Origin: JAXLVB01 sp046329195
GTDB taxonomy: Bacteria; Bacteroidota; Bacteroidia; Cytophagales; Spirosomataceae
Assembly (NCBI GenBank): GCA_046329195.1
Contig: JAXLVB010000001.1
Location: forward strand, 1,674,001 to 1,738,000
Length of the DNA: 64,000 nt
Direction of reading: 5' to 3'
In this document: positions 1-6,780 of the stretch, piece by piece
Numbering within the stretch: the first letter of the stretch is position 1
Layout of the letters: each line of letters begins with the position of its first letter
The notes under the pieces: model-generated
What the model was told of the DNA's origin: nothing
The model's input: only the letters and a program-made list of their open reading frames with translations
Database searches by the model: none
Made by a program: the position numbers and the translations under genes

Positions 1-2
1 AG

Positions 3-338
3 CAAGACGCCGATTTGTACGTCTATGGCCTGGCCGATGGCTTGCAGATTTGGTCCCTCATCTGTACCATCATTGGCTACAGCCGTCGCTACCTGAATTT
101 CTCCAATCCTTGGCTACGTTATTTAACACCAGCGGTTTATCCTTTTTATATTTTGCATCAAACCATCATTGTAGCTACGGGTTATTACATTGTCAGTTGG
201 GATTTGCCCATTTTTGTCAAGCTATTGCTGATTATTGTGGTGTGCTTCGTCGTGATTGTAGGGCTATACCAACTACTCATCCGCCGCTTCATCCTGACTC
301 GGATTTTGTATGGGCTGAAGGTGGGGAAGGGGAAGTAG
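3..338 (+). CDS. acyltransferase-3-like membrane protein, C-terminal part
   Basis: This reading frame enters from outside the window, so only the last ~110 codons are present. It is very hydrophobic, with about three membrane helices. The segment YPFYILHQTIIVATGYYIV is the typical late helix of acyltransferase family 3 (OpgC/OafA-type integral membrane O-acyltransferases), and the protein ends in a short basic tail. The family moves acyl groups onto envelope glycans or other carbohydrates; the substrate cannot be told from this fragment. The catalytic histidine region would lie upstream of the window. Family assignment is fairly secure, specific function is not. Confidence 0.7.
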   Translation, partial: QDADLYVYGLADGLQIWSLICTIIGYSRRYLNFSNPWLRYLTPAVYPFYILHQTIIVATGYYIVSWDLPIFVKLLLIIVVCFVVIVGLYQLLIRRFILTRILYGLKVGKGK

Positions 339-475
339 AGACCAGCTTTTTACATTCCGCAAAAACGATAGGTTACAGCCCTTCAGGCACTTTTACGGAA
401 CGTTCATGCTGATGTACACCCTAGCGGGCTACCCATAGGCTGTTTGGACAGAACTTTCAATACTCAGTAAGAAAG

Positions 476-506
476 TTGTCAATTGTTCGTTTCTACTGTA
501 ACTTTG
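476..506 (+). promoter_or_regulatory. Bacteroidota-type promoter upstream of the toxin-like pair
   Basis: TTG at 476-478, a 20-nt spacer and TAACTTTG at 499-506 match the Bacteroidota primary-sigma consensus (TTG, about 19 nt, TAnnTTTG). Transcription would start near 512, about 25 nt before the ATG at 537. Seen by eye only. Confidence 0.5.
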
Positions 507-536
507 TAGTTATCGTTTCTTCTCATTTCTACCAAC

Positions 537-764
537 ATGGCAACACCACAGAAAGACCTTGATACGATTGATTTTGCCATTACAAAAGGAACGCTCACAA
601 AGCCAATTTATGAGATGACTCCACTCGAAAGGGAGACGTTTTATAAAGAAATGGCAGAAAAAACTCGTGCGTATCTGTTTTCTATTGGGCAGCCTCTTGT
701 TCATAAAAAAGAAGGCAAAGTCGTAGCTGAATATGCAGATGGCACGATTACCATTATTCGATAG
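537..764 (+). CDS. small protein upstream of zeta-like kinase (putative antitoxin)
   Basis: This is a 75-residue charged protein with no signal peptide or membrane segment. Its stop codon is directly followed by the ATG of the zeta-like kinase gene with zero intervening bases, and a good promoter lies upstream, so the two are almost certainly one transcript and translationally coupled. A small upstream gene coupled to a zeta-type kinase is the usual toxin-antitoxin layout, which is the only basis for calling it an antitoxin; I recognise no epsilon-family sequence. The C-terminal KVVAEYADGTITI looks like a short beta hairpin. It could equally be an accessory subunit. Confidence 0.65.
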   Translation: MATPQKDLDTIDFAITKGTLTKPIYEMTPLERETFYKEMAEKTRAYLFSIGQPLVHKKEGKVVAEYADGTITIIR

Positions 765-1331
765 ATGCCTATTCTTTATGTCATCGCTGGGCCTCCAGGC
801 ATCGGTAAAAGTACAGATGGAGGCAATTTTGTTCCCAGTTCTATCGAAACGCTTAACCACGATAAGCTCAATACAGAATATAAAAATCGAGAGATTCCTG
901 ACTACGAAGACAGAGCCAACTTAAAAGCTAATAGCTTTATCAAAGAAAAACTGTCTCAAAAAGTAGATTTTGGTATTGAACTTAATTTGGGGTCAGAAGG
1001 GCATTATGATTTTGTGCGTTACATTCGTCAAAATCATGCTTCTTACAAGATATACGTCATTCTTTTCTTTACAGACGACTTACTACTTTGTTTGGATAGA
1101 GCCTTCCTTCGTGAAAAATCAGGAGGTCATCAGGTAGCCCCCGAAATCATTAAACGAATGTATCAATATACTCTACCTTTGTTTCGTAAACACATTAAAC
1201 TCCTTGATTATCTTCAGTTTATCCATGTTGACTATGTATATGCTGGATATTACCCTAACGCTCAAAAAGATTTCCTTCACACCTCCGTGCCTTTGTGGCT
1301 TATTAATCACTTTCCCGAAATCTTGCTTTAA
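765..1331 (+). CDS. zeta-toxin-like P-loop kinase
   Basis: This 188-residue protein has an N-terminal Walker A motif, GPPGIGKST at residues 9-17, then LNHDKLN, corresponding to the NxD region of zeta toxins. Around residues 120-140 is GGHQVAPEIIKRMYQ, the GGHxVP...I..R segment characteristic of the zeta/AAA kinase family. Zeta toxins phosphorylate UDP-N-acetylglucosamine and block cell-wall synthesis; related chromosomal proteins have uncertain substrates. The pairing with the preceding 75-aa gene supports a toxin-antitoxin role, but a housekeeping small-molecule kinase is not excluded. It is shorter than PezT/zeta (about 250-290 aa) because it lacks long C-terminal extensions. Confidence 0.7.
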   Translation: MPILYVIAGPPGIGKSTDGGNFVPSSIETLNHDKLNTEYKNREIPDYEDRANLKANSFIKEKLSQKVDFGIELNLGSEGHYDFVRYIRQNHASYKIYVILFFTDDLLLCLDRAFLREKSGGHQVAPEIIKRMYQYTLPLFRKHIKLLDYLQFIHVDYVYAGYYPNAQKDFLHTSVPLWLINHFPEILL

Positions 1332-1396
1332 GCAGTAGTAATCAGGGAAAAGGCTATCAGCAATGGCGAGAAAGAGTTACCAATTTTTCATAACTT

Positions 1397-2428
1397 ATGT
1401 GGTTCAAACGCCTTCTTTATGTACTGATAGGGCTAGTAGGCTTGCTAGCCTTATTATATTTAATCCAACCTCTCAAAAAAGGCGATACCAAGCCTACTTC
1501 AACCTACTACGAACTTGTAGAAAATTGGCCTCAACTGCCTGCCAATGTGAAACTAGGAAATCCGACTGGAATCGGTATTGATACCAATCAGCATCTTGTG
1601 GTTTTTCATAGAGCCTCGCAAGAATGGCCGTTGTTTGGCGGTTTACCCAATCGCTTTATTCCAGAAAAAACGATTTTAATTATTGACCCAACAAGCGGGA
1701 AATTGCTCGAAAGTTGGGGGAGCAATTTGTTTGTAATGCCTCATGGCCTAACGGTTGACCACCAAAATAATATTTGGGTGACGGACGTAGGACTGCACCA
1801 AGTCTTTAAGTTTACACACAACGGAAAGCTCTTGATGAAATTAGGCAAGGCAGCCATTTCAGGAAGTGATTCGGTACATTTCGATAAGCCGACGGATGTG
1901 GCAGTGGCTCAAAATGGTTCTTTTTTTGTAAGCGATGGTTATGGAAATAGTAGGGTTATCAAGTTTTCGCCATCGGGAAAATATTTGTTTGAATGGGGCA
2001 TAAAAGGCACTAAAACTGGCGCATTTCATATTCCGCACGGCCTTGCTTTAGATGCCCAAAACCAGGTGTATGTGGCTGATAGAGAGAATAATAGAATTCA
2101 GGTTTTTGATTCGACAGGAAGATTTTTGAAACAAATAACAGACGAAGGTTTTGGCAGCGTTTGTTCGGTAGCGTTTGACAAAAACAGAAAGAAATTATTC
2201 GCCATTGACGACCTAAGTTTTTTGAAAATAAAACATCGTGGCTCCAACGTCTTTGTGTTTGATACCTCAGGAAAAATCGAAACCCGATTCGGCAGAAGTT
2301 CTAACCAACCCGCAGGCTGGTACCACGACCTAGCCGTTGATAACCAAGAAAATAGTTACGTCGGCGATATTCTGAATAATCGAGTGCTGAAGTTTAGGAG
2401 AATAACCTCTCCAAATTCTGTCCCCTGA
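1397..2428 (+). CDS. NHL-repeat / peptidyl-amidating-lyase-like beta-propeller protein
   Basis: This 343-residue protein has one N-terminal membrane anchor (about residues 5-23, RLLYVLIGLVGLLALLYLI) and an exported propeller. NHL blades are visible as repeated units such as PHGLTVDHQNNIWVTD, PTDVAVAQNGSFFVSD and PHGLALDAQNQVYVAD, each followed by a ..V.KF...G strand. The arrangement resembles the lyase domain of peptidyl-alpha-hydroxyglycine alpha-amidating lyase, a six-bladed propeller, but bacterial members of this group have no established activity. The ATG was chosen because the membrane anchor starts there. The protein probably faces the periplasm. Confidence 0.7.
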   Translation: MWFKRLLYVLIGLVGLLALLYLIQPLKKGDTKPTSTYYELVENWPQLPANVKLGNPTGIGIDTNQHLVVFHRASQEWPLFGGLPNRFIPEKTILIIDPTSGKLLESWGSNLFVMPHGLTVDHQNNIWVTDVGLHQVFKFTHNGKLLMKLGKAAISGSDSVHFDKPTDVAVAQNGSFFVSDGYGNSRVIKFSPSGKYLFEWGIKGTKTGAFHIPHGLALDAQNQVYVADRENNRIQVFDSTGRFLKQITDEGFGSVCSVAFDKNRKKLFAIDDLSFLKIKHRGSNVFVFDTSGKIETRFGRSSNQPAGWYHDLAVDNQENSYVGDILNNRVLKFRRITSPNSVP

Positions 2429-2555
2429 CAGAACTTACGACTGAGGCGTTGGCATTGATTGCTTTCGCCTGTGGCACAAGTCACAGACTTGCGATAGTGG
2501 GGACTGTGTCACCTGTAGTCTCGTTCCAAAAGCGTTTGAAATAAAGTGCCATGTT

Positions 2556-2915
2556 TCAAAAATTTTGTGGTGATCCGGCTTGTACAATATAATTGTCGCT
2601 GAATTTAATGCAGCTATGAAGTTGTGTTATGGCACCGTCCAATTCTGATTGATTACACCAATACTCGTCTATTTCGCCGTACTTATGATATTTAGAAATA
2701 TTGAAACCTTCCTCAATGTCATTATACCAAATAACTTGACGACCACAAATCGCAACTACCCAAAATCCGCCACCTTCCTCACCGTATTGTTTTTCTTGCC
2801 ATTTCTCTGGTTCAATCTGAATGAGTTTCCAAAAACCTTCTATCTCACCCATTAACAGGTTTTCAGTTGTAGTGATTTTGTCGTATAGACTTTCAAATGT
2901 TATAGGTGTCCACAT
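2556..2915 (-). CDS. hypothetical protein of the accessory island
   Basis: This 119-residue acidic protein is rich in aromatic residues (motif GGGFWVVAICGRQVIWYNDIEEGF around residues 49-72), without signal peptide or membrane helix. I do not recognise a family. The pattern of short beta strands with W/Y and a DIEEGF turn is reminiscent of immunity-type proteins (SMI1/KNR4-like), but that is only an impression. It is the most 3' gene of a set of same-strand accessory genes and is preceded by a hairpin repeat (2953-3042), which supports it being a cassette-like cargo gene. Confidence 0.55.
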   Translation of the reverse strand: MWTPITFESLYDKITTTENLLMGEIEGFWKLIQIEPEKWQEKQYGEEGGGFWVVAICGRQVIWYNDIEEGFNISKYHKYGEIDEYWCNQSELDGAITQLHSCIKFSDNYIVQAGSPQNF

Positions 2916-2952
2916 ACTGTCTTTTAAAATTTAAGGCTGTCTGAATATTGCG

Positions 2953-3042
2953 GCTAACGGTTGCACTGTCGCAGTTGCCCGCCTGCGTTTGCTTTGTGGG
3001 TTGGGCTTTTGCTGCCATTTGCGACCATGCTTTGTTCTGGGT
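2953..3042 (-). repeat. hairpin intergenic repeat, copy A (attC-like)
   Basis: This GC-rich, imperfectly palindromic block lies directly 3' of the Rpn-family gene. Inner arms are GTCGCA (2968-2973) and TGCGAC (3020-3025). The outer part on the plus strand, ATGCTTTGTTCTGGGT (3027-3042), aligns with ATGCTTTGTTCTCGGT of copy B (5341-5356), and the preceding GTTGGGCTTTT resembles GTTGGCTTTT there. The folded shape resembles an integron attC site, but the canonical RYYYAAC/GTTRRRY ends are not satisfied. Confidence 0.5.
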
Positions 3043-3045
3043 ATT

Positions 3046-3888
3046 TTATTGATTCGGCTGACTTTGGATTATTTCTATGACTTCTTCAATTGCAACATCC
3101 AACAAGTCTGAAATTTCTTCCGGGGTTTTGTTTTTGCCATGAAGTTTAATTATCGTCTTTATTTTGTTTTTTTCTTCTCCTTTTTGTTCCGCCTTTTCAA
3201 TTTTACCTCTTTCATCTTGTTCCCGCATTGCGGCGTAGTCGTAGGCTTCTAATTCTTCCTTCGTCCAAGAGTGTTTATTGGCATCTTGGTAGGCAGCCTT
3301 TAATCCTTCATCATCCACATTATCAGGAATGACTTCCAAGTTTTCAGCCTCTTTTATGAAAAATATCCACTTGTCGGTCACCTCTTGAAGTTCAGGCAAA
3401 GACTTCTTAAACTTTGGAAGTTCGATGAAATAGAAGTCCATGTCCTTGATGATACGCTCTCCGTTCTCGACATCGCAGACAGCATGATGCGAAAGGTATT
3501 TGTCTCCTTCCGTGAACTTGAAATCGAAAATTCCGATGAAAATTACTGGTTTGAGTTTTGTGTAAAACTCGCCGCTCTCAATTTGCTGGGAATATTCCTT
3601 GCTGGCATAGTAGAGTAGCCGCTTGTCCAAGCCGTCAGGTTCGGCTACCTGCATCTCGATGATGTAGGTTTTGCCCTTTTTGTCCCTCGCCTTCACGTCA
3701 ATAATTGACGCTTTCAGGTTCTTGATGATGGGGAGTTGGTATGGATTGAGGATTTCCACATCCTCAATGGCATCCTTTCCCTTCAACTTCATCACGGCGT
3801 TGAGGAATGAGATGAGGATGATTTTCTTGTTTTCGTTGCCGAAAATCTTCCGAAAAGCAATGTCATTTTTTATATCTACGAATTGCAT
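3046..3888 (-). CDS. Rpn-family PD-(D/E)XK nuclease / putative transposase-like protein
   Basis: This 280-residue protein starts with DIKNDIAFRKIFGNENKK, the signature opening of the PF12784 group (Rpn family recombination-promoting nuclease/putative transposase). The core nuclease region has IIDVKARDKKGKTYIIEMQ, i.e. a D...E-x-Q pattern of PD-(D/E)XK enzymes, at about residues 62-80. The C-terminal 60 residues are highly charged and probably helical. The family contains DNA nucleases that raise recombination rates in E. coli (RpnA-E); in Bacteroidota they are common cargo of variable islands. There are no terminal inverted repeats or transposon context here, so it is not itself an insertion sequence. 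A hairpin repeat follows its stop within 4 nt. Confidence 0.85.
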   Translation of the reverse strand: MQFVDIKNDIAFRKIFGNENKKIILISFLNAVMKLKGKDAIEDVEILNPYQLPIIKNLKASIIDVKARDKKGKTYIIEMQVAEPDGLDKRLLYYASKEYSQQIESGEFYTKLKPVIFIGIFDFKFTEGDKYLSHHAVCDVENGERIIKDMDFYFIELPKFKKSLPELQEVTDKWIFFIKEAENLEVIPDNVDDEGLKAAYQDANKHSWTKEELEAYDYAAMREQDERGKIEKAEQKGEEKNKIKTIIKLHGKNKTPEEISDLLDVAIEEVIEIIQSQPNQ

Positions 3889-3963
3889 AATTTTTGATTT
3901 AAAGTGTAAAAATAGCGCAATTCTCCAATTTTTTGGCTCAAAATCTATGCTTGGGTGTTTACC

Positions 3964-4179
3964 TCATGTTCGTCCGGTTAAAATTAGCACAACAAGAACC
4001 AACTGTAAGCCCAACCAAACGCCTAAAAATAAAATTGCACCTAACAAGGTTTCCGGGGAAATGAATTTCCATAAAAGTATGCCAGAAACACAACTAATAA
4101 TATTTCCCCACGGCTTCATGCTATCCAACAAAAGGTTAAGCCTTAAATTCATTGAAGCCTTCATCAGCGTATTCGTCAC
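3964..4179 (-). CDS. small integral membrane protein, start uncertain
   Basis: The GTG-initiated frame has 71 codons, with hydrophobic stretches around WGNIISCVSGILLWKF and a longer terminal helix rich in L, G and V. The same frame stays open upstream to 4314 (stop at 4315-4317) and adds two more clear hydrophobic segments (KLLIGIIADCILFWVILSP and EIAVFSLIAYLSISLDLV), giving a plausible four-helix protein of about 110-116 residues. There is no ATG in that upstream part, so the gene either uses a rare start (ATT, ATA, TTA region) or has lost its start. No family recognised. The hairpin repeat C lies just upstream. Confidence 0.4.
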   Translation of the reverse strand: MTNTLMKASMNLRLNLLLDSMKPWGNIISCVSGILLWKFISPETLLGAILFLGVWLGLQLVLVVLILTGRT

Positions 4180-4334
4180 AAGGTCGAGGCTAATGGACAG
4201 ATACGCAATCAGCGAGAATACTGCTATTTCTTTTTGCGATTCAGGCGATAAAATGACCCAGAAGAGAATGCAGTCGGCGATGATGCCAATGAGAAGTTTT
4301 ATATTTATTAAATTTTACTTTCTGTTTTTATTTC

Positions 4335-4376
4335 GCAGAACGTGCGCATGGATAGCAAGCCCGTGTTCAACGATTG
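4335..4376 (-). repeat. hairpin intergenic repeat, copy C (short form)
   Basis: This short relative of copies A and B begins directly after the FRG gene stop. Plus-strand GAACGTGCGCATGG (4338-4351) matches GAACGTGGGCATAGG of copy B (5269-5283), and GAAC/GTTC (4338-4341, 4365-4368) can close a hairpin. The central part is missing compared with B. It occupies the same position, 3' of a gene, as the other copies. Confidence 0.4.
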
Positions 4377-5249
4377 TTAATATGTTACACTGTAAATTGA
4401 TCCATAATCTCTGATTGTGACTTTTGAATGAGGTGTTTGCTCTATTAGCACCCCATAACCGTGGTCGAAATTTGCCGGCGGGAAAAGGCTCCTTGCTGAA
4501 ACAAGCCCATTATCGCCAATCCAATCGAAGCAATCATCAACTTTTAATCTGATTATCCCAACTATGCTTGAAGCCATTTCTACATCCGCCAAAGTATCCA
4601 TTTTTTTGGTACGCATGAGCAATGCATGTTGTGAATGCGGTCTTAAAAAAGTTGAAGGACAGGCTTTTCGTAAATCAATTGTAAATGTATTTTGTCCTTT
4701 GTATAGCCCTGGGCAATTTTTTTGCTCTAATATTCCGTCAGAACAAACTAAAAGTAAATACATATATTCATCCTTGCCTCCTTTTCGCCGGACTATGTTT
4801 TTATATTCTCGATCATATAACCTTGTATGCCAATCATGTATGCCAAACCATATTGCAATCCATAAATTGTCAACAAGGTCGATCCACCGAGTGTGAATAC
4901 CGTAGTGTTGAATTAACGGTTCTTTTGCATAATCATCTAAATCCTTAATAAATTGCATTTTTTGTGAGCATATGCTCAAAAATTCTGAGATATGTTTGCA
5001 TCTGTTAGAAAATCCAGAATTCGAGTTGGTTCTTCGAAAAATACTCGGCAACAAGGTGTCGTATAATTTATGTTGCCCCCTTAAATATACATTTCCTATT
5101 TCTCTGTTAAGATATTTCGCATAACCGACAAATTGTGAAAGCGTGTGATATGAATAAATTTCGAATATAGGCAATTCTAGCCCATTTTTAAATTTATAAG
5201 TCTCACATTGTTTCGAGAAGTCATTCACAAAATGCGTAACTCTATTCAT
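4377..5249 (-). CDS. FRG domain-containing protein
   Basis: This 290-residue protein carries an FRG domain (PF08867). NVYLRGQHKLYDTLLPSIFRR (residues about 54-74) is the F/Y-R-G motif with the downstream LxPSxFR, followed by EPLIQHYGIHTRWIDLVDNLWIAIWFG (about 108-134), the QHYGxxTRxxD segment that defines the family. FRG proteins are found in defence-type and prophage islands across bacteria; the biochemical role is not established, and conserved R/H/D residues suggest an enzymatic pocket. It sits between hairpin repeats B (upstream) and C (downstream) in the cassette-like island. No membrane or signal segments. Confidence 0.85.
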   Translation of the reverse strand: MNRVTHFVNDFSKQCETYKFKNGLELPIFEIYSYHTLSQFVGYAKYLNREIGNVYLRGQHKLYDTLLPSIFRRTNSNSGFSNRCKHISEFLSICSQKMQFIKDLDDYAKEPLIQHYGIHTRWIDLVDNLWIAIWFGIHDWHTRLYDREYKNIVRRKGGKDEYMYLLLVCSDGILEQKNCPGLYKGQNTFTIDLRKACPSTFLRPHSQHALLMRTKKMDTLADVEMASSIVGIIRLKVDDCFDWIGDNGLVSARSLFPPANFDHGYGVLIEQTPHSKVTIRDYGSIYSVTY

Positions 5250-5268
5250 GTTTTATTATGATTTCGTT

Positions 5269-5356
5269 GAACGTGGGCATAGGCGATGGTGCGGCTGTGC
5301 GTTGGCTTCGAGCGTTGGCTTTTCAGCCGCATCTGCGCTCATGCTTTGTTCTCGGT
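5269..5356 (-). repeat. hairpin intergenic repeat, copy B (attC-like)
   Basis: This element lies between the HEPN-like gene and the FRG gene. It has perfect inner arms TGCGGCTG (5290-5297) and CAGCCGCA (5324-5331), and outer ends GAACGTGGGCAT and ATGCTTTGTTC that pair at GAAC/GTTC and GCAT/ATGC. The right end is nearly identical to copy A and the left end matches copy C. Confidence 0.5.
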
Positions 5357-5443
5357 TATATTTTAGACAGTAATTAAAGCGGCTTCATTTCCCAAAATGT
5401 ACGAAAGCACTTCAATTTAGAAGGCGGAATTTGGTTGGTTCTG

Positions 5444-6259
5444 CTAAAATATATTTTTTATCACTTTTTCAACTCCATTTATCATTTCTTCAACTTCTTC
5501 TTTTGTTGGGTCTCGTTCGTTTCCGTGTGCGCATAAATTTCTAATGTCTGCTAATCTTTGAATTTGCCTCCACGTTGGCACGTCGTAAACCCCTTTATCT
5601 TTTAAAGTGTCGTTGAAGTCTGACAATGTGGGTTTCTTTTTTGCAATTGAAATCTTATGAGTATCAGTTACATTTTTTAAATGCTTTTCAAGAACAACTC
5701 CCGCAAGAACACCTCCTGCTCGCAAGTGTTTTTTTGTAAATAGTTCCCTGGATGCGCTTAATTCTCCGTCAAACAAATCAGCCTGTAAAAGCCCTTCAAT
5801 GTTGCTCAAAGCGAAATCTACTCTATCAAGTGCAGATTTCAATATTGATATTTGGTTGTTCAATTTTAGCGTGAAAGCAGTTTTAGATGAAAATTTCTCC
5901 TCACCCCAACTACTGACAACCATGCTGATTAAGTAGTCTGAAATCGTGTAATTTTCATAACTAATTTCTTTTCTCGGCTTACTATTTTTATAATATTCGA
6001 TGAAGTCAGCGTATCTATCAGGCAATATAGTTTTAATTACTGGAAGGCACTTTGAATACCAAGAATTATATGCACCTGATAAACTCTCATGGCTTTTTTG
6101 CTTTTTTATATCTACTCCAACTACCTTTATTTCGGTTTCATTTACAAGTATTTGAAGCCCATCCTTCAAAAGGTTAGTTATTTCATCTTTTATTTCATTT
6201 TTGTTGTTTTTCATATTTACTTTTTGTTCTTCTTTTACTTTTTTTGTTACCGAGAACAT
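5444..6259 (-). CDS. HEPN-like protein, putative ribonuclease
   Basis: This 271-residue soluble protein carries, near its C-terminus, IRNLCAHGNERDPTKEEVEEMI, an R-x4-H motif in the RN...H form typical of HEPN domains (active-site residues of HEPN RNases in toxin-antitoxin and abortive-infection systems), followed by the usual terminal helix. The N-terminal 200 residues are helical and charged and not recognised. Start choice is uncertain: the first ATG gives 271 aa, while the Met at residue 16 (6214) is an alternative. HEPN proteins often act with a nucleotidyltransferase antitoxin; none is visible, although the 49-codon gene upstream is a candidate partner. The distance to that gene (275 nt) argues against tight coupling. 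Confidence 0.6.
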   Translation of the reverse strand: MFSVTKKVKEEQKVNMKNNKNEIKDEITNLLKDGLQILVNETEIKVVGVDIKKQKSHESLSGAYNSWYSKCLPVIKTILPDRYADFIEYYKNSKPRKEISYENYTISDYLISMVVSSWGEEKFSSKTAFTLKLNNQISILKSALDRVDFALSNIEGLLQADLFDGELSASRELFTKKHLRAGGVLAGVVLEKHLKNVTDTHKISIAKKKPTLSDFNDTLKDKGVYDVPTWRQIQRLADIRNLCAHGNERDPTKEEVEEMINGVEKVIKNIF

Positions 6260-6534
6260 CTACCTATACGTAACTTATTGCGTATATGTAACTTACTTAC
6301 GAAAGTACAGAAATAACATCCAAAAGCCAATCTTATGCGGTAATGCTCTTACCTAAAGCTGCATTTACGCAACTGTAGTCCAGCCACACTGCCTACGAAA
6401 GTAGGTAAGTTTGGGTAAAAAGTCAAGCCAATGCAATGATTTCTGCCATCGTCGCTGTTTGAGCAAAGCCGCACCAATAATCCATGCGTCAGCCAATAAT
6501 GTAAAAACTATGAATTATCTTAAAAATCAGAAGG

Positions 6535-6684
6535 TTATGTTTTTTTTATCCTAAGGCCCTCGGGACTAACGCCTGATTTATTCTTTAGATAATCCACGAG
6601 TTTTTCAAGATACTCAATGTTTAAATTAGCAGGAACCGTAATCAAAATACGATCGGCTTTCCGCTCTACAGTCATGGTTTCCAT
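6535..6684 (-). CDS. 49-residue small protein of the accessory island
   Basis: ATG at 6682-6684 and TAA at 6535-6537 give a 49-residue protein, METMTVERKADRILITVPAN continuing into LEKLVDYLKNKSGVSPEGLR. A beta-strand start (DRILITVPAN) followed by an amphipathic helix is the fold expected of small Bacteroidota antitoxin-like proteins, but no family is recognised. It is preceded on its strand by AGTAAATAAG and sits upstream of the HEPN-like gene in the same direction. Codon use looks normal for the region. It could be a genuine small protein or a degraded antitoxin. Confidence 0.45.
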   Translation of the reverse strand: METMTVERKADRILITVPANLNIEYLEKLVDYLKNKSGVSPEGLRIKKT

Positions 6685-6780
6685 CTTATTTACTTTTTGT
6701 GAAAATAACGAAACTAAGATGATTTGATAGATAATCTAATGGCTAAATTCACGATTTTTCAAATCATGTTACAGCATCGC

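Noticed and set aside
3046..3888. Calling the Rpn-family gene an insertion sequence
   Set aside because: No terminal inverted repeats or target duplications around it; the family is nuclease-like and not a classical transposase.
3671..4414. Long plus-strand reading frame (247 codons) opposite the Rpn and membrane-protein genes
   Set aside because: It spans the ends of three minus-strand features and an intergenic repeat, has a low-quality composition and no recognisable motif; the minus-strand Rpn family match is clear.
5269..5356. Calling the hairpin repeats true integron attC sites
   Set aside because: The RYYYAAC and GTTRRRY ends are not matched in the copies and no integrase is seen, so only attC-like is claimed.
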